Source: Seohaeicola saemankumensis
GTDB lineage: Bacteria > Pseudomonadota > Alphaproteobacteria > Rhodobacterales > Rhodobacteraceae
Direction of reading: 5' to 3'
Length of the DNA stretch: 64,000 nt
Assembly: GCF_021021435.1 (NCBI RefSeq)
Contig: NZ_JAINWI010000014.1
Coordinates: 186,001-250,000, forward strand
The notes below the pieces were generated by a model. The model saw nothing but the letters and a program-made list of their open reading frames with translations, did not search any database and had not been told where the DNA came from. Each line of letters starts with the position of its first letter. Position 1 is the first letter of the stretch. A program made the position numbers and the translations under genes. Shown piece after piece: positions 55,965-62,381 of the stretch.

Positions 55965-56168
55965 TTAGTCCTGGTCTTCAAGCCAGAGCTTCAGATCGGT
56001 CTGAGTTGTCCCGTCTGAAATGTTTTGGTTGTTGAAGGTTTCTTCAAACATCTGCAGCGCCATGTGGCACTTCATGCAGCAGCACGGTTGCTGATTGTGG
56101 CGGTTCGCCACTCCTGGCCCCTTGAGTTTGTAAATTCTCAAGCAATAGGCACAGATCACTTTCGCCAT
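55965..56168 (-). CDS. Small zinc-finger-like protein
   Basis: A 67-residue protein: MAKVICAYCLRIYKLKG, then NRHNQQPCCCMKCHMALQMFEE, forming a CxxC...CxxC-type site with extra Cys. An AAAGGAGG precedes ATG 56168. It lies downstream of a hairpin (56210-56238) and of a palindrome (56288-56302). Function unknown. Confidence 0.65.
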   Translation of the reverse strand: MAKVICAYCLRIYKLKGPGVANRHNQQPCCCMKCHMALQMFEETFNNQNISDGTTQTDLKLWLEDQD

Positions 56169-56209
56169 CGGTGCCTCCTTTTTGAATGATCATCTGTACA
56201 CATAATACA

Positions 56210-56238
56210 ACAAGCCACCGCGTGCGGCGGCAGCTTGT
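56210..56238 (-). terminator. Hairpin upstream of the 67-residue zinc-finger gene
   Basis: ACAAGC (56210-56215) pairs with GCTTGT (56233-56238), with an inner CCG/CGG; on the minus strand it is followed by TGTATTATG. It would end transcripts coming from the 56.3-64 kb block. Confidence 0.45.
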
Positions 56239-56287
56239 GTGTGTAACAACGTAGAGCAGATATGAGGACGAGCGGATAAGGCTCGTC

Positions 56288-56302
56288 AGTACTAATAGTA
56301 CT
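56288..56302. promoter_or_regulatory. Perfect 15-bp palindrome (operator candidate)
   Basis: AGTACTAATAGTACT has two exact 7-bp arms around one base. It lies about 120 bp upstream of the 67-residue gene and just after the broken ORF at 56341. The short arms and spacing fit a dimeric repressor site. Confidence 0.45.
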
Positions 56303-56340
56303 ACAGCGAAGCGGATTTGTTTCAAGCTGTCCCCAGAGGT

Positions 56341-56607
56341 TTACCGTCCCCTAGCACGCCGGATTAGTTCGGCAGTTTCCGGACTTACTTTTTCCAGAAG
56401 GCGCTCTTGATTGATGAGATCAAACATAGCTACGATATACCAAGCGTTATCTCTAATGTTTTGACAGCTTTAAACTATCCGGATTTTACTGCTTGCATAG
56501 CCGTGTGTGTCGTCATAACCGGTCCAAATCTCAATTGCGGCAGCTTTAATTTCCTCAAACACATGATCGGCGGGAGGTGTGTAATACTCCTCCATAGTCA
56601 TTTCCAT
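56341..56607 (-). pseudogene. 89-codon phage ORF interrupted by one in-frame TAA
   Basis: Read from ATG 56607 the frame gives MEMTMEEYYTPPADHVFEEI and AIEIWTGYDDTHGYASSK, meets TAA at 56470-56472 (codon 46), and continues cleanly as NIRDNAWYIVAMFDLINQ to TAA 56341. Coding character is good on both sides: AIEIW..YDD.HGYA..K and the DNAWYIVAMFD half look like one phage protein. Either a nonsense mutation or two mini-ORFs. The start carries the TAGCCTATG motif. Confidence 0.55.
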
Positions 56608-56610
56608 AGG

Positions 56611-56973
56611 CTAGCTTTTTACCTCACTACTAATCTCCTCCCAATACTCCACCGCCTTGCCATCTACGATCTTCACCCGGCGTACCCGCTTACTGGCTGG
56701 CGGCTCGTAAGTATAAAAGCAATGCCCATCCTTGAGTTCTCGTCGGATCTTGGCCCCACCCAGCAGCTCCCTGGCCTTTGTGTGCTCCGGTGTGTCTGAC
56801 AGGGTGCTGGGCCACTCTGATACTTCATGCAGGACACGTAGGCGGCGTCCGACACTTTCCCCGGTCACTCCCATTGCGTCTTCGGCTCGACGGCAGATGT
56901 CACCTTTGGCGAGCTGGCGGTTTGGGTTCTTCTCGAAGTACTGGACCAGGCGTTGCTGAAGGGTGGTTTTCAT
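56611..56973 (-). CDS. Putative winged-helix phage protein
   Basis: A 120-residue protein: TLQQRLVQYFEKNPNRQLAKGDICRRAEDAMG then GESVGRRLRVLHEVSEW, resembling an HTH with recognition helix, then a beta wing with CFYTYEPPASKRVRRVKIV. DNA binding is likely but unproven. ATG 56973 is preceded by TTTTAGCCT, with no Shine-Dalgarno; here TAG is not the upstream gene's stop. Its own stop TAG is part of the next TAGCCTATG. Confidence 0.65.
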   Translation of the reverse strand: MKTTLQQRLVQYFEKNPNRQLAKGDICRRAEDAMGVTGESVGRRLRVLHEVSEWPSTLSDTPEHTKARELLGGAKIRRELKDGHCFYTYEPPASKRVRRVKIVDGKAVEYWEEISSEVKS

Positions 56974-56999
56974 AGGCTAAAAGTTTAAGACGAGTTTTT

Positions 57000-57320
57000 T
57001 TATGTGCACATGCACTTTACTTTTAATCGGCGGGCTTTTTTAATATCGATCAAACGCGCCCCTGATTTATGCGATCCGACGCTTTCATAACGCACTGCAG
57101 CGGGATATTTTGGTTCATATCTCATTCCCAACATACTACTAAGCTCCGCCTCTACGCGTTTTACTGCATCCCAGTAAAACTGGCCCCTTCTTGGTCCGTC
57201 CGATCCAACGTCGTGTGCTCCACGCAGTGCAGATGCTGTACTTTTGCTTATTTCAATGAAACCACTCCTAAACGTGTCAGCATAAAAGTTGACGTGTACG
57301 AGTTCTGTTTGGTTTTCCAT
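57000..57320 (-). CDS. Hypothetical phage protein
   Basis: A 106-residue basic protein, VNFYADTFRSGFIEISKSTASALRG, ending in a Lys/Arg/Cys-rich tail (RLKVKCMCT). No recognised domain. Begins four bases after the stop of the membrane protein at 57325 (TAGGGGTATG). Part of the compact early block. Confidence 0.5.
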   Translation of the reverse strand: MENQTELVHVNFYADTFRSGFIEISKSTASALRGAHDVGSDGPRRGQFYWDAVKRVEAELSSMLGMRYEPKYPAAVRYESVGSHKSGARLIDIKKARRLKVKCMCT

Positions 57321-57324
57321 ACCC

Positions 57325-57639
57325 CTACCGCATTACGCCCGCAGCCTGGCAATCCACATCCTCGACCCGCTTCCACTGTGCATACTTGGCCTCGTCTCCG
57401 GCCTGCAGGTAGCCCTCGGCCACTAGCCCTGCCCGGACGCATCTATCGACCATGGTGCCGTGGAGGCTGGCGCTCTGGTACTGGCGCTCGAAGTCGGCGG
57501 CGACATCGGTCTTAATTTCCGTCAGCCCCTGATCGATCTGCTCCTCGGTCGGCATGGCAAATGAGCCAAGGATAACGAGGACAAAGATCACTGCGATTGT
57601 GATTAGAACACCCTTCACTACTGATTTAATGAAATTCAT
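57325..57639 (-). CDS. Small membrane-anchored phage protein
   Basis: A 104-residue protein with one N-terminal membrane helix (about 8-28, GVLITIAVIFVLVILGSF) and an acidic soluble part with two cysteines (DRCVRAG, VEDVDCQ). No known family. Follows the zinc-finger ORF at 57643 with TAATCTATG at the join. Confidence 0.6.
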   Translation of the reverse strand: MNFIKSVVKGVLITIAVIFVLVILGSFAMPTEEQIDQGLTEIKTDVAADFERQYQSASLHGTMVDRCVRAGLVAEGYLQAGDEAKYAQWKRVEDVDCQAAGVMR

Positions 57640-57642
57640 AGA

Positions 57643-57795
57643 TTAATTTTTATCGTTTAATTGCTTCACCTTATACTTCGCAACGTACTCCTGATGCAGC
57701 TGCCCGCATCTCTCTGAGCAGTACTGCCTCGCCTCTAGACTGTGAATGTCGTGGCATTTTCTGCCACAGAAGGCGCATAGTGGCTTTCGGCTCAT
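57643..57795 (-). CDS. 50-residue zinc-ribbon-like protein
   Basis: MSRKPLCAFCGRKCHDIH then RQYCSERCGQLHQEY: two CxxC knuckles plus CxxxC, the pattern of a treble-clef zinc finger seen in many small phage proteins. Its ATG overlaps the stop of the preceding 40-residue ORF (ATGA), and it ends three bases before the next start. The tight fit to both neighbours supports it as real. Confidence 0.6.
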   Translation of the reverse strand: MSRKPLCAFCGRKCHDIHSLEARQYCSERCGQLHQEYVAKYKVKQLNDKN

Positions 57796-57914
57796 GAGCG
57801 TGAGATGAGCAGGAACACCAGTGTCACTAGCACTAAGGCCGCGATAGTCGCTCGGTGGCTGTGTGGCTGAGCTGCCTTTCGGCGGCGTGGGCCTTTGATG
57901 TTTAATAGGTTCAT
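57792..57914 (-). CDS. 40-residue single-helix membrane miniprotein
   Basis: MNLLNIKGPRRRKAAQPHS is a basic N terminus, followed by a hydrophobic helix ALVLVTLVFLLIS. Start ATG 57914 is part of a TAGCCTATG motif whose TAG ends the HTH ORF upstream. Overlaps the next ORF by ATGA. Function unknown. Confidence 0.55.
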   Translation of the reverse strand: MNLLNIKGPRRRKAAQPHSHRATIAALVLVTLVFLLISRS

Positions 57915-57917
57915 AGG

Positions 57918-58523
57918 CTAGCTGATTGGCCGGAGTTCCCGGTAAATGCTGTTAATCTTCGTGAGTTCGACCGATGGAAACATCATCTCAAGTTCCGAGA
58001 CAGATAGCCCCTGCGCGACCATCATTCGGATCTCTTGCTCGATGTCCGTCTCCTCTGGCTCTTGCTGCGCTCGTTCGCGTTGACGCTTGGCGTAGGCTGT
58101 CTCGCCACCAAACCCTTCTGGTAGCTTTACGGCTTCCGGTTCGCTGTCTTCATCCTCTGAGAGGAACCGATGCTTGACGTTGTAGACAGTCTACTTAGTC
58201 ACCTTGTGCTTGGCGGCAATCTCAGCCACCGGCATGTTGGCCCTTAGGTCAGCAACGATGGCGTCCTTGTCATAGCTGAGTGGTTTGCTTGCCTTCTTAG
58301 TTGCTTTGGCCTTCTTCGGGGGTGCTGTGGGCTCATCCTTTGGAACCTGTTCGGGTTCTTCCTGCTCCTCCTCCACGGCATCTTCTTTCTCGCTATCTGA
58401 GAAGTTCCGCTGGATGTGCAGAAGTAGGTCGATGGCTTGGTCGGCGGTGACGTTGCGGGCGACTAGCTCATTGCTGACGCGGTCAACTGTTCGCTCGACC
58501 GTTACGGTGTATTGGTAAGTCAT
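57918..58523 (-). pseudogene. 201-residue HTH protein split by one in-frame TAG
   Basis: From ATG 58523 the frame encodes an N-terminal domain (about 1-50), an acidic/Lys-Pro-rich linker and DAIVADLRANMPVAEIAAKHKVTK, then TAG at 58191-58193 (codon 111), then without a frame change TVYNVKHRFLSEDEDSEPE and on to EIRMMVAQGLSVSELEMM and TAG 57918. The stop falls inside a helix-turn-helix (AEIAAKHKVTK-x-TVYNVKHRF), where Gln or Ser would be expected. A single C-to-T change of CAG would explain it. Confidence 0.65.
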
Positions 58524-58526
58524 AGG

Positions 58527-58928
58527 CTAAAAAGGAATATCTTCCGGGTTAATTTCTTCTTCAGGATACTCCGGCACAGTAACTGCTGCAGGGCCGTCAG
58601 AAGCTGGTTTTGGGCCGAACAGGACCTTGTCTCCAAGCACCTCAGTCCGATAATGCTTCACACCGTCTTTCTCCCAGGACCGGGTTTGCAAGCGCCCCTC
58701 TACGAGTGCTAACTGTCCTTTCAATAAGTACTTAGCGCTGTTCTCTGCAGACGGTCCAAACACTACAATGCTGTGGTACTCGGTTGTCTCGATGGTCTTA
58801 CCATCACGGTCTTTGTACGTGCTGCTTGTAGCCAAAGAGAAGTTGCAGATGTTCTTGCCGCTCGGCAGCGCCTTCAGTTCCGGATCGCGGGTCAGTCGAC
58901 CAGCGATCATTACTTTGTTCAAATTCAT
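58527..58928 (-). CDS. ssb: Phage single-stranded DNA-binding protein
   Basis: A 133-residue SSB: NKVMIAGRLTRDPELKALPSG, ETTEYHSIVVFG, GQLALVEGRLQTRSWEKDG, then an acidic tail ending NPEDIPF. It is shorter and clearly different from the host SSB at 1477. It lies directly downstream of the ERF recombinase gene, forming the usual phage annealing module. Its stop TAG is the first base triplet of a TAGCCTATG motif. Confidence 0.9.
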   Translation of the reverse strand: MNLNKVMIAGRLTRDPELKALPSGKNICNFSLATSSTYKDRDGKTIETTEYHSIVVFGPSAENSAKYLLKGQLALVEGRLQTRSWEKDGVKHYRTEVLGDKVLFGPKPASDGPAAVTVPEYPEEEINPEDIPF

Positions 58929-58932
58929 ATGC

Positions 58933-59517
58933 TTATATTTCTTGAGCGTTGATAATCTCCTCCTTCACCTCCTTCGCCATCGCGATCACTTCCTCGTCTT
59001 TTCTCAATTCAATAGGGAACGACTTGAAGGTTGCAGTGAGGTCTTCAACGCTGATTGATGCCTTGAGCTTTCTGCAAGCCTGATCAAGTGTCAGGTCTGG
59101 TGCAGCTTTCTTAGCTGGTGCCGCTGTCGCGGTCTTCTCAACAGCCTTAGTCCCATCATCATCGTCGTCCTCCAACCCTAGCAAGGTTACCAGTGAGTAG
59201 CGACGAAGGTAGGTAAGATTTGAGCCTAGCTTTTGCGCGTCAGTGGCTCCGATGTATGGAAGGAAGCCGGTAACACAGGTGTCTCCCTCAGCGTCCTGGA
59301 GTATGGTTGTCAGGCCAGCTTCACCAGGTAATTGAATGAGGACGATACCAACTTGGTTGAGTGCCGGTCGCACCTTGCTGATTATCTCGGAGAGGTCAGC
59401 GTATTTGTTCTTAAAGTGTGGGTTCTCTTTGCTCTTCTTGATAGAGATATTGAGCTTTTGAAACTCAAGCAGCTTTGAATGAATTGTCGGCGCTGCTTTG
59501 GTCTTTGCGTCTGCCAT
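58933..59517 (-). CDS. ERF-family single-strand annealing recombinase
   Basis: A 194-residue protein with the Essential Recombination Function domain: KNPHFKNKYADLSEIISKVRPAL preceded by an N-terminal helix, and TDAQKLGSNLTYLRRYSLVTLLGLEDDDDDG, the family landmark. The C-terminal 60 residues are a variable helical tail. It anneals homologous ssDNA and works with SSB. AAGCCCAACTATATG precedes its start; no Shine-Dalgarno. Confidence 0.88.
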   Translation of the reverse strand: MADAKTKAAPTIHSKLLEFQKLNISIKKSKENPHFKNKYADLSEIISKVRPALNQVGIVLIQLPGEAGLTTILQDAEGDTCVTGFLPYIGATDAQKLGSNLTYLRRYSLVTLLGLEDDDDDGTKAVEKTATAAPAKKAAPDLTLDQACRKLKASISVEDLTATFKSFPIELRKDEEVIAMAKEVKEEIINAQEI

Positions 59518-59535
59518 ATAGTTGGGCTTAATCGG

Positions 59536-59745
59536 TTAATAATTCTTCAAGATCTCTTTGGCGTCCATCCGACCGGTACTGCACTGGTGTCTGGCGATGG
59601 TCGCAAGCATCACGTAGATGCGGGACCGGTAGACGTTGAGTGCGGCTGCAGTCTCTTGGATACCTTTGCGCCCCTCCATGTATTCGGCGAGCGCTTTCTT
59701 TTGCGTCTTCGTCAACTTGTATGGCGTCAACGATTGTATCGGCAT
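59536..59745 (-). CDS. Small helix-turn-helix protein
   Basis: A 69-residue protein: LTKTQKKALAEYMEGRKGIQETAAALNVYRSRIYVMLATIARHQ, an HTH resembling sigma-4/terminase-small types. It is the first gene after the lysis terminator and may regulate the ERF/SSB block. It ends 18 bp before the ERF start. Confidence 0.65.
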   Translation of the reverse strand: MPIQSLTPYKLTKTQKKALAEYMEGRKGIQETAAALNVYRSRIYVMLATIARHQCSTGRMDAKEILKNY

Positions 59746-59801
59746 AAATTGAATTGATTACTTGGCTCTAATAACTCGACCTTCTGTATAGAGTACTACA
59801 G

Positions 59802-59823
59802 GTGCACTTTTTCACAAGTGCAC
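59802..59823. promoter_or_regulatory. Perfect inverted repeat (operator candidate)
   Basis: GTGCACTT (59802-59809) and AAGTGCAC (59816-59823) with a 6-bp centre, about 60 bp upstream of the small HTH gene. It sits between a terminator and that gene, where a promoter and operator for the early block would be expected. Confidence 0.5.
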
Positions 59824-59835
59824 TATCCACAGGTC

Positions 59836-59862
59836 AACAAAAAGCTCCCGTATTAGGGGAGC
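59836..59862 (-). terminator. Rho-independent terminator after the lysis genes
   Basis: On the minus strand GCTCCC(C) pairs with GGGAGC around TAATAC and is followed by TTTTTGTTG. It ends the tail-lysis transcript 50 bp past the holin-like gene. Confidence 0.8.
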
Positions 59863-59911
59863 AATTTGCAAGCCAACTATATTCAGCAGCGAGGTTTCCC
59901 TCGCCTATTTA

Positions 59912-60097
59912 CTATACCGCTTTACGATTAAGATACTTGGAGATTTCCCCAGCTACCAAAGCCAGGATGCCTGTCACCGCTGGAGACAGATCCAGCAGCC
60001 CAGCGTTCGCAGCAACCCATTCAGTAGCAAAGACCAAGGTGGCCATGCTTAGCCGCCAAGCAAAGCTCTCTAGCCGCTTTCGTAGTTCTGATTTCAT
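59912..60097 (-). CDS. Small holin-like membrane protein
   Basis: A 61-residue protein with two hydrophobic stretches (about 17-33 and 38-54, LSPAVTGILALVAGEIS) and a Lys/Arg-rich start (MKSELRKRLESFAWRLS). It directly follows the endolysin gene by six bases, the normal place for a holin. Family not certain. Confidence 0.6.
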   Translation of the reverse strand: MKSELRKRLESFAWRLSMATLVFATEWVAANAGLLDLSPAVTGILALVAGEISKYLNRKAV

Positions 60098-60103
60098 ACG
60101 TGT

Positions 60104-61114
60104 TTATTGATATTTTGAGTAATCTACCTTGCCAGCCTGGAAGTCCTGGAGACTGTACCCCAGCAGCATCTCGAAGTGAGGCTTGTCCGGGAAAGTCTTC
60201 CAGCGCCCACCCCACTCGAAGCCAGCACTTTCACCAATCGACCCAAGCGTCTGCCACAATTCTTCGGGGGCATCGTAGCCCTCGTTCCTAAAAACGAAGT
60301 CAACGGCCACTCCGTAGTTGTGGGCGCTCTCACCTCCTCTGGCATTGGTTACTACAATGCCAGGAGTGGTCCGACCTTGAGCATATAGCTCGTCCTGGCG
60401 CTCGTTGGAGCGGAAGCCCTCGACGATACGGACCGGGTGTCCAAACATGGCCATCGTCTCGACTATGACGTCAGCTTGGCGCTGCACGAGCGGCTGCAGC
60501 CTCAAACGGCTGGAAAGGATGCGATCATACTCTGCAACCTGCTGCCAGAGGCCCAGAATACGCTCCAGAAGCGTCTTATCCTTCTTTAGGCCCATGCGTA
60601 CCGGCTGGTACTTTGCCATGTCGTAGGAGGCAAATATGCCCCTAATATCGGGATTGGCGACGTGGTACTCGTGCGTTAGATCCCGCACATCTGCCCCGTC
60701 ACAGTAGGCGTGGCTGATTTCATGCAAGCAGGTCTGAATGAACTGGTTGAGGCGTACACGGGTCGTGTTCTCGTCCGCCCAGAAGTACGCCATCATCTTC
60801 TCAGTCGATGCGACGTTTAGCTTCGCGCCGCGCAACGTCGGACTGATGCCCCAAGCTTTGCGCTGGGTGTCCTTCATGTGGATGATGATGAAGTCGTAGC
60901 CCTGGTGGTAGTATGGCTCTGCAAAGGTCTTAAACCAGGAGTGGGTGATGCGTCCGTTCGCCACCTCTGGCAAGAAAGTCTCATGCACCACATCGACGGT
61001 GAAGTCGGCGTTCTTCATGGTGTTGAGGGTGTTCTTTATGGCCCTCTTTTTAGCGTCTAGTGATTTCCACTTAAGCGTCCTCGCGTCTGCTGTGACGATG
61101 ATGACTTTGTGCAT
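60104..61114 (-). CDS. Two-domain endolysin: HExxH zincin plus M15 peptidase
   Basis: A 336-residue protein. The N-terminal half (1-180) carries HEISH at 131-135 with a possible third ligand around His148 (LTHEYH), a zincin signature. The C-terminal half (about 205-320) is a VanY/L-Ala-D-Glu-peptidase-type M15 domain: VEGFRSNERQDELYAQGR, SAHNYGVAVDF (263-273; His265, Asp272) and KPHFEM (His313). The C-terminal domain should cut peptidoglycan cross-peptides; the role of the N-terminal one is unknown. No signal peptide. ATG 61114 bears TAGCCTATG. Confidence 0.8.
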   Translation of the reverse strand: MHKVIIVTADARTLKWKSLDAKKRAIKNTLNTMKNADFTVDVVHETFLPEVANGRITHSWFKTFAEPYYHQGYDFIIIHMKDTQRKAWGISPTLRGAKLNVASTEKMMAYFWADENTTRVRLNQFIQTCLHEISHAYCDGADVRDLTHEYHVANPDIRGIFASYDMAKYQPVRMGLKKDKTLLERILGLWQQVAEYDRILSSRLRLQPLVQRQADVIVETMAMFGHPVRIVEGFRSNERQDELYAQGRTTPGIVVTNARGGESAHNYGVAVDFVFRNEGYDAPEELWQTLGSIGESAGFEWGGRWKTFPDKPHFEMLLGYSLQDFQAGKVDYSKYQ

Positions 61115-61117
61115 AGG

Positions 61118-61417
61118 CTAGTTTTTATCGAGAGCGTCTACTGCCCGCGCGATCACCCGTGAACTTTCATTCAAAGCGATGTTCGATTGGACGATGTGGT
61201 CAGTGAGGGTGATCCGCACTTCCCGCTCTAGTTCTCGTAAGGCTTTCTCCCGTTCCAACATCGCCTCCTCGTGGCGCATGGTTCGGTTGATAATCATTTC
61301 GGCGTGTTGCTTGCTCTGCTCGCGTAGCTCTTTGATGAATAGGTACGTGACGTAAACAAGGGCAATGACAGCAACGATACTGATTGAGGCTTCTTGAATA
61401 AGGGTCTGAAAATCCAT
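61118..61417 (-). CDS. Membrane-anchored coiled-coil lysis protein (holin- or spanin-like)
   Basis: A 99-residue protein: one N-terminal membrane helix (about 9-28, EASISIVAVIALVYVTYLFI), then a charged coiled coil (EEAMLEREKALRELEREV). It resembles BhlA/UviB-type holin-like peptides or i-spanins. Its TAG stop is the start of the TAGCCTATG before the endolysin, and the two genes are in the same frame. Confidence 0.6.
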   Translation of the reverse strand: MDFQTLIQEASISIVAVIALVYVTYLFIKELREQSKQHAEMIINRTMRHEEAMLEREKALRELEREVRITLTDHIVQSNIALNESSRVIARAVDALDKN

Positions 61418-61429
61418 GCGCTAAGTATA

Positions 61430-61885
61430 TCAGACGGCTGAATAGCTCAGCGTGTACCGGATAATGGTGTCCCGCCCCGCGACCTTTGTGTATGGGGTAG
61501 TGAACAGCGCCCGTGTGTATAGCGTAGCCCCTGCTCGTAGCCCCAGCTCGCGGTAGGTCCCGTCAGCTAACTCGGCGTCAACAATGAAAAATTCCAGAAC
61601 GACACTGAGAGCTGATGGAGTGTTTCGAGCGACAGGGATATCAGCCAAGACGAGGTTAGCTAATGCTGTGTCACCCGCAGTGACGGCAGTAGCGCCGTCG
61701 CCAATTTCGAGGCTGGTAATCTCAAGAGCGTTAGCAGCGTTGCCGATGTGGTGCTGGATAATCTGAGCCAGCCCTGCGTTGAGGATGCGGTTTGTAATAA
61801 CAGGGGACCGCCAAACCTCTTTGCCTTTTTCAAGACTTATGATTTCAAAGTGGCCACCGGCTTTTATTGTGTCTAGCTCGTTCAT
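61430..61885 (-). CDS. Phage tail-associated protein
   Basis: A 151-residue protein: RSPVITNRILNAGLAQIIQHHIG then ITSLEIGDGATAVTAGDTAL, GTYRELGLRAGATLYTRALF and a hydrophobic C terminus. This layout (VWKS..V.N-AGL..I, GTG..A.....L) occurs in tail-fibre or baseplate accessory proteins. Start overlaps the collar gene stop as TAATG. Confidence 0.6.
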   Translation of the reverse strand: MNELDTIKAGGHFEIISLEKGKEVWRSPVITNRILNAGLAQIIQHHIGNAANALEITSLEIGDGATAVTAGDTALANLVLADIPVARNTPSALSVVLEFFIVDAELADGTYRELGLRAGATLYTRALFTTPYTKVAGRDTIIRYTLSYSAV

Positions 61886-62367
61886 TATGTTTTTATGATG
61901 AAGTTTACGGTGGTGTATGGCTGGATGTTGTTGTGAGCCAGCCCACCTCCCGCTGGAGCTGTCGAGGCAGTGTTAGTAGGAGCAGAGGCGGGTCGTCCCT
62001 CTGGTGTGGAACCACTTGAGCTTGAATCGTTCCCCAGTCCGATATTGTGGCTGTGAGCAGGTATCTCGTCAGTGGTTAGGGTGTGGGTTTTTTCTCCCCC
62101 CTCCTTACCAAGAGCATCAAACTCAGTTTGTGCTGCATCGTACCCGACAGGTACACGGCCCTTTAAGTCTGGAACATTGAAGGTGGTGGAACCATCACCT
62201 GCGCCATACGCAGTTCCTATCAGGCTGAAAAGCCCAGCGTATGTTGTTCTTGAAACAGCAGCCCCGTCACATAACAAAAAGCCAGCAGGGGCTGCAGCCC
62301 CAGCATACGGAAATATCATCCCTCTAAAGTTTTCCGGTAGAATTGGATCTCCTGTAATTATTGGCAT
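61885..62367 (-). CDS. Tail-collar-domain protein
   Basis: A 160-residue protein with the phage tail collar domain: GMIFPYAGAAAPAGFLLCDGAAV, SLIGTAYGAGDGSTTFNVPDLKGRVPVGYD and HNNIQPYTTVNFIIKT at the C terminus. Short fibre or receptor-binding tip of a siphovirus-type tail. Its ATG is preceded by ATATACTGAGCCTGT, reminiscent of the motif at other starts. Confidence 0.85.
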   Translation of the reverse strand: MPIITGDPILPENFRGMIFPYAGAAAPAGFLLCDGAAVSRTTYAGLFSLIGTAYGAGDGSTTFNVPDLKGRVPVGYDAAQTEFDALGKEGGEKTHTLTTDEIPAHSHNIGLGNDSSSSGSTPEGRPASAPTNTASTAPAGGGLAHNNIQPYTTVNFIIKT

Positions 62368-62381
62368 ACAGGCTCAGTATA

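Noticed and set aside
56341-61120. Alternative genetic code (TAG and/or TAA read as Gln) across the phage region
   Set aside because: SSB ends correctly as EDIPF-TAG and most genes stop at TAG or TAA at the expected family length. Tail and lysis genes, where code-switching phages usually show recoding, have no internal stops.
61418-61440. Extended -10 promoter (TGATATACT) with leaderless start before the 61118-61417 gene
   Set aside because: The hexamer and the short distance to ATG fit, but no -35 is present and a similar string before 62367 may be part of the start motif instead.
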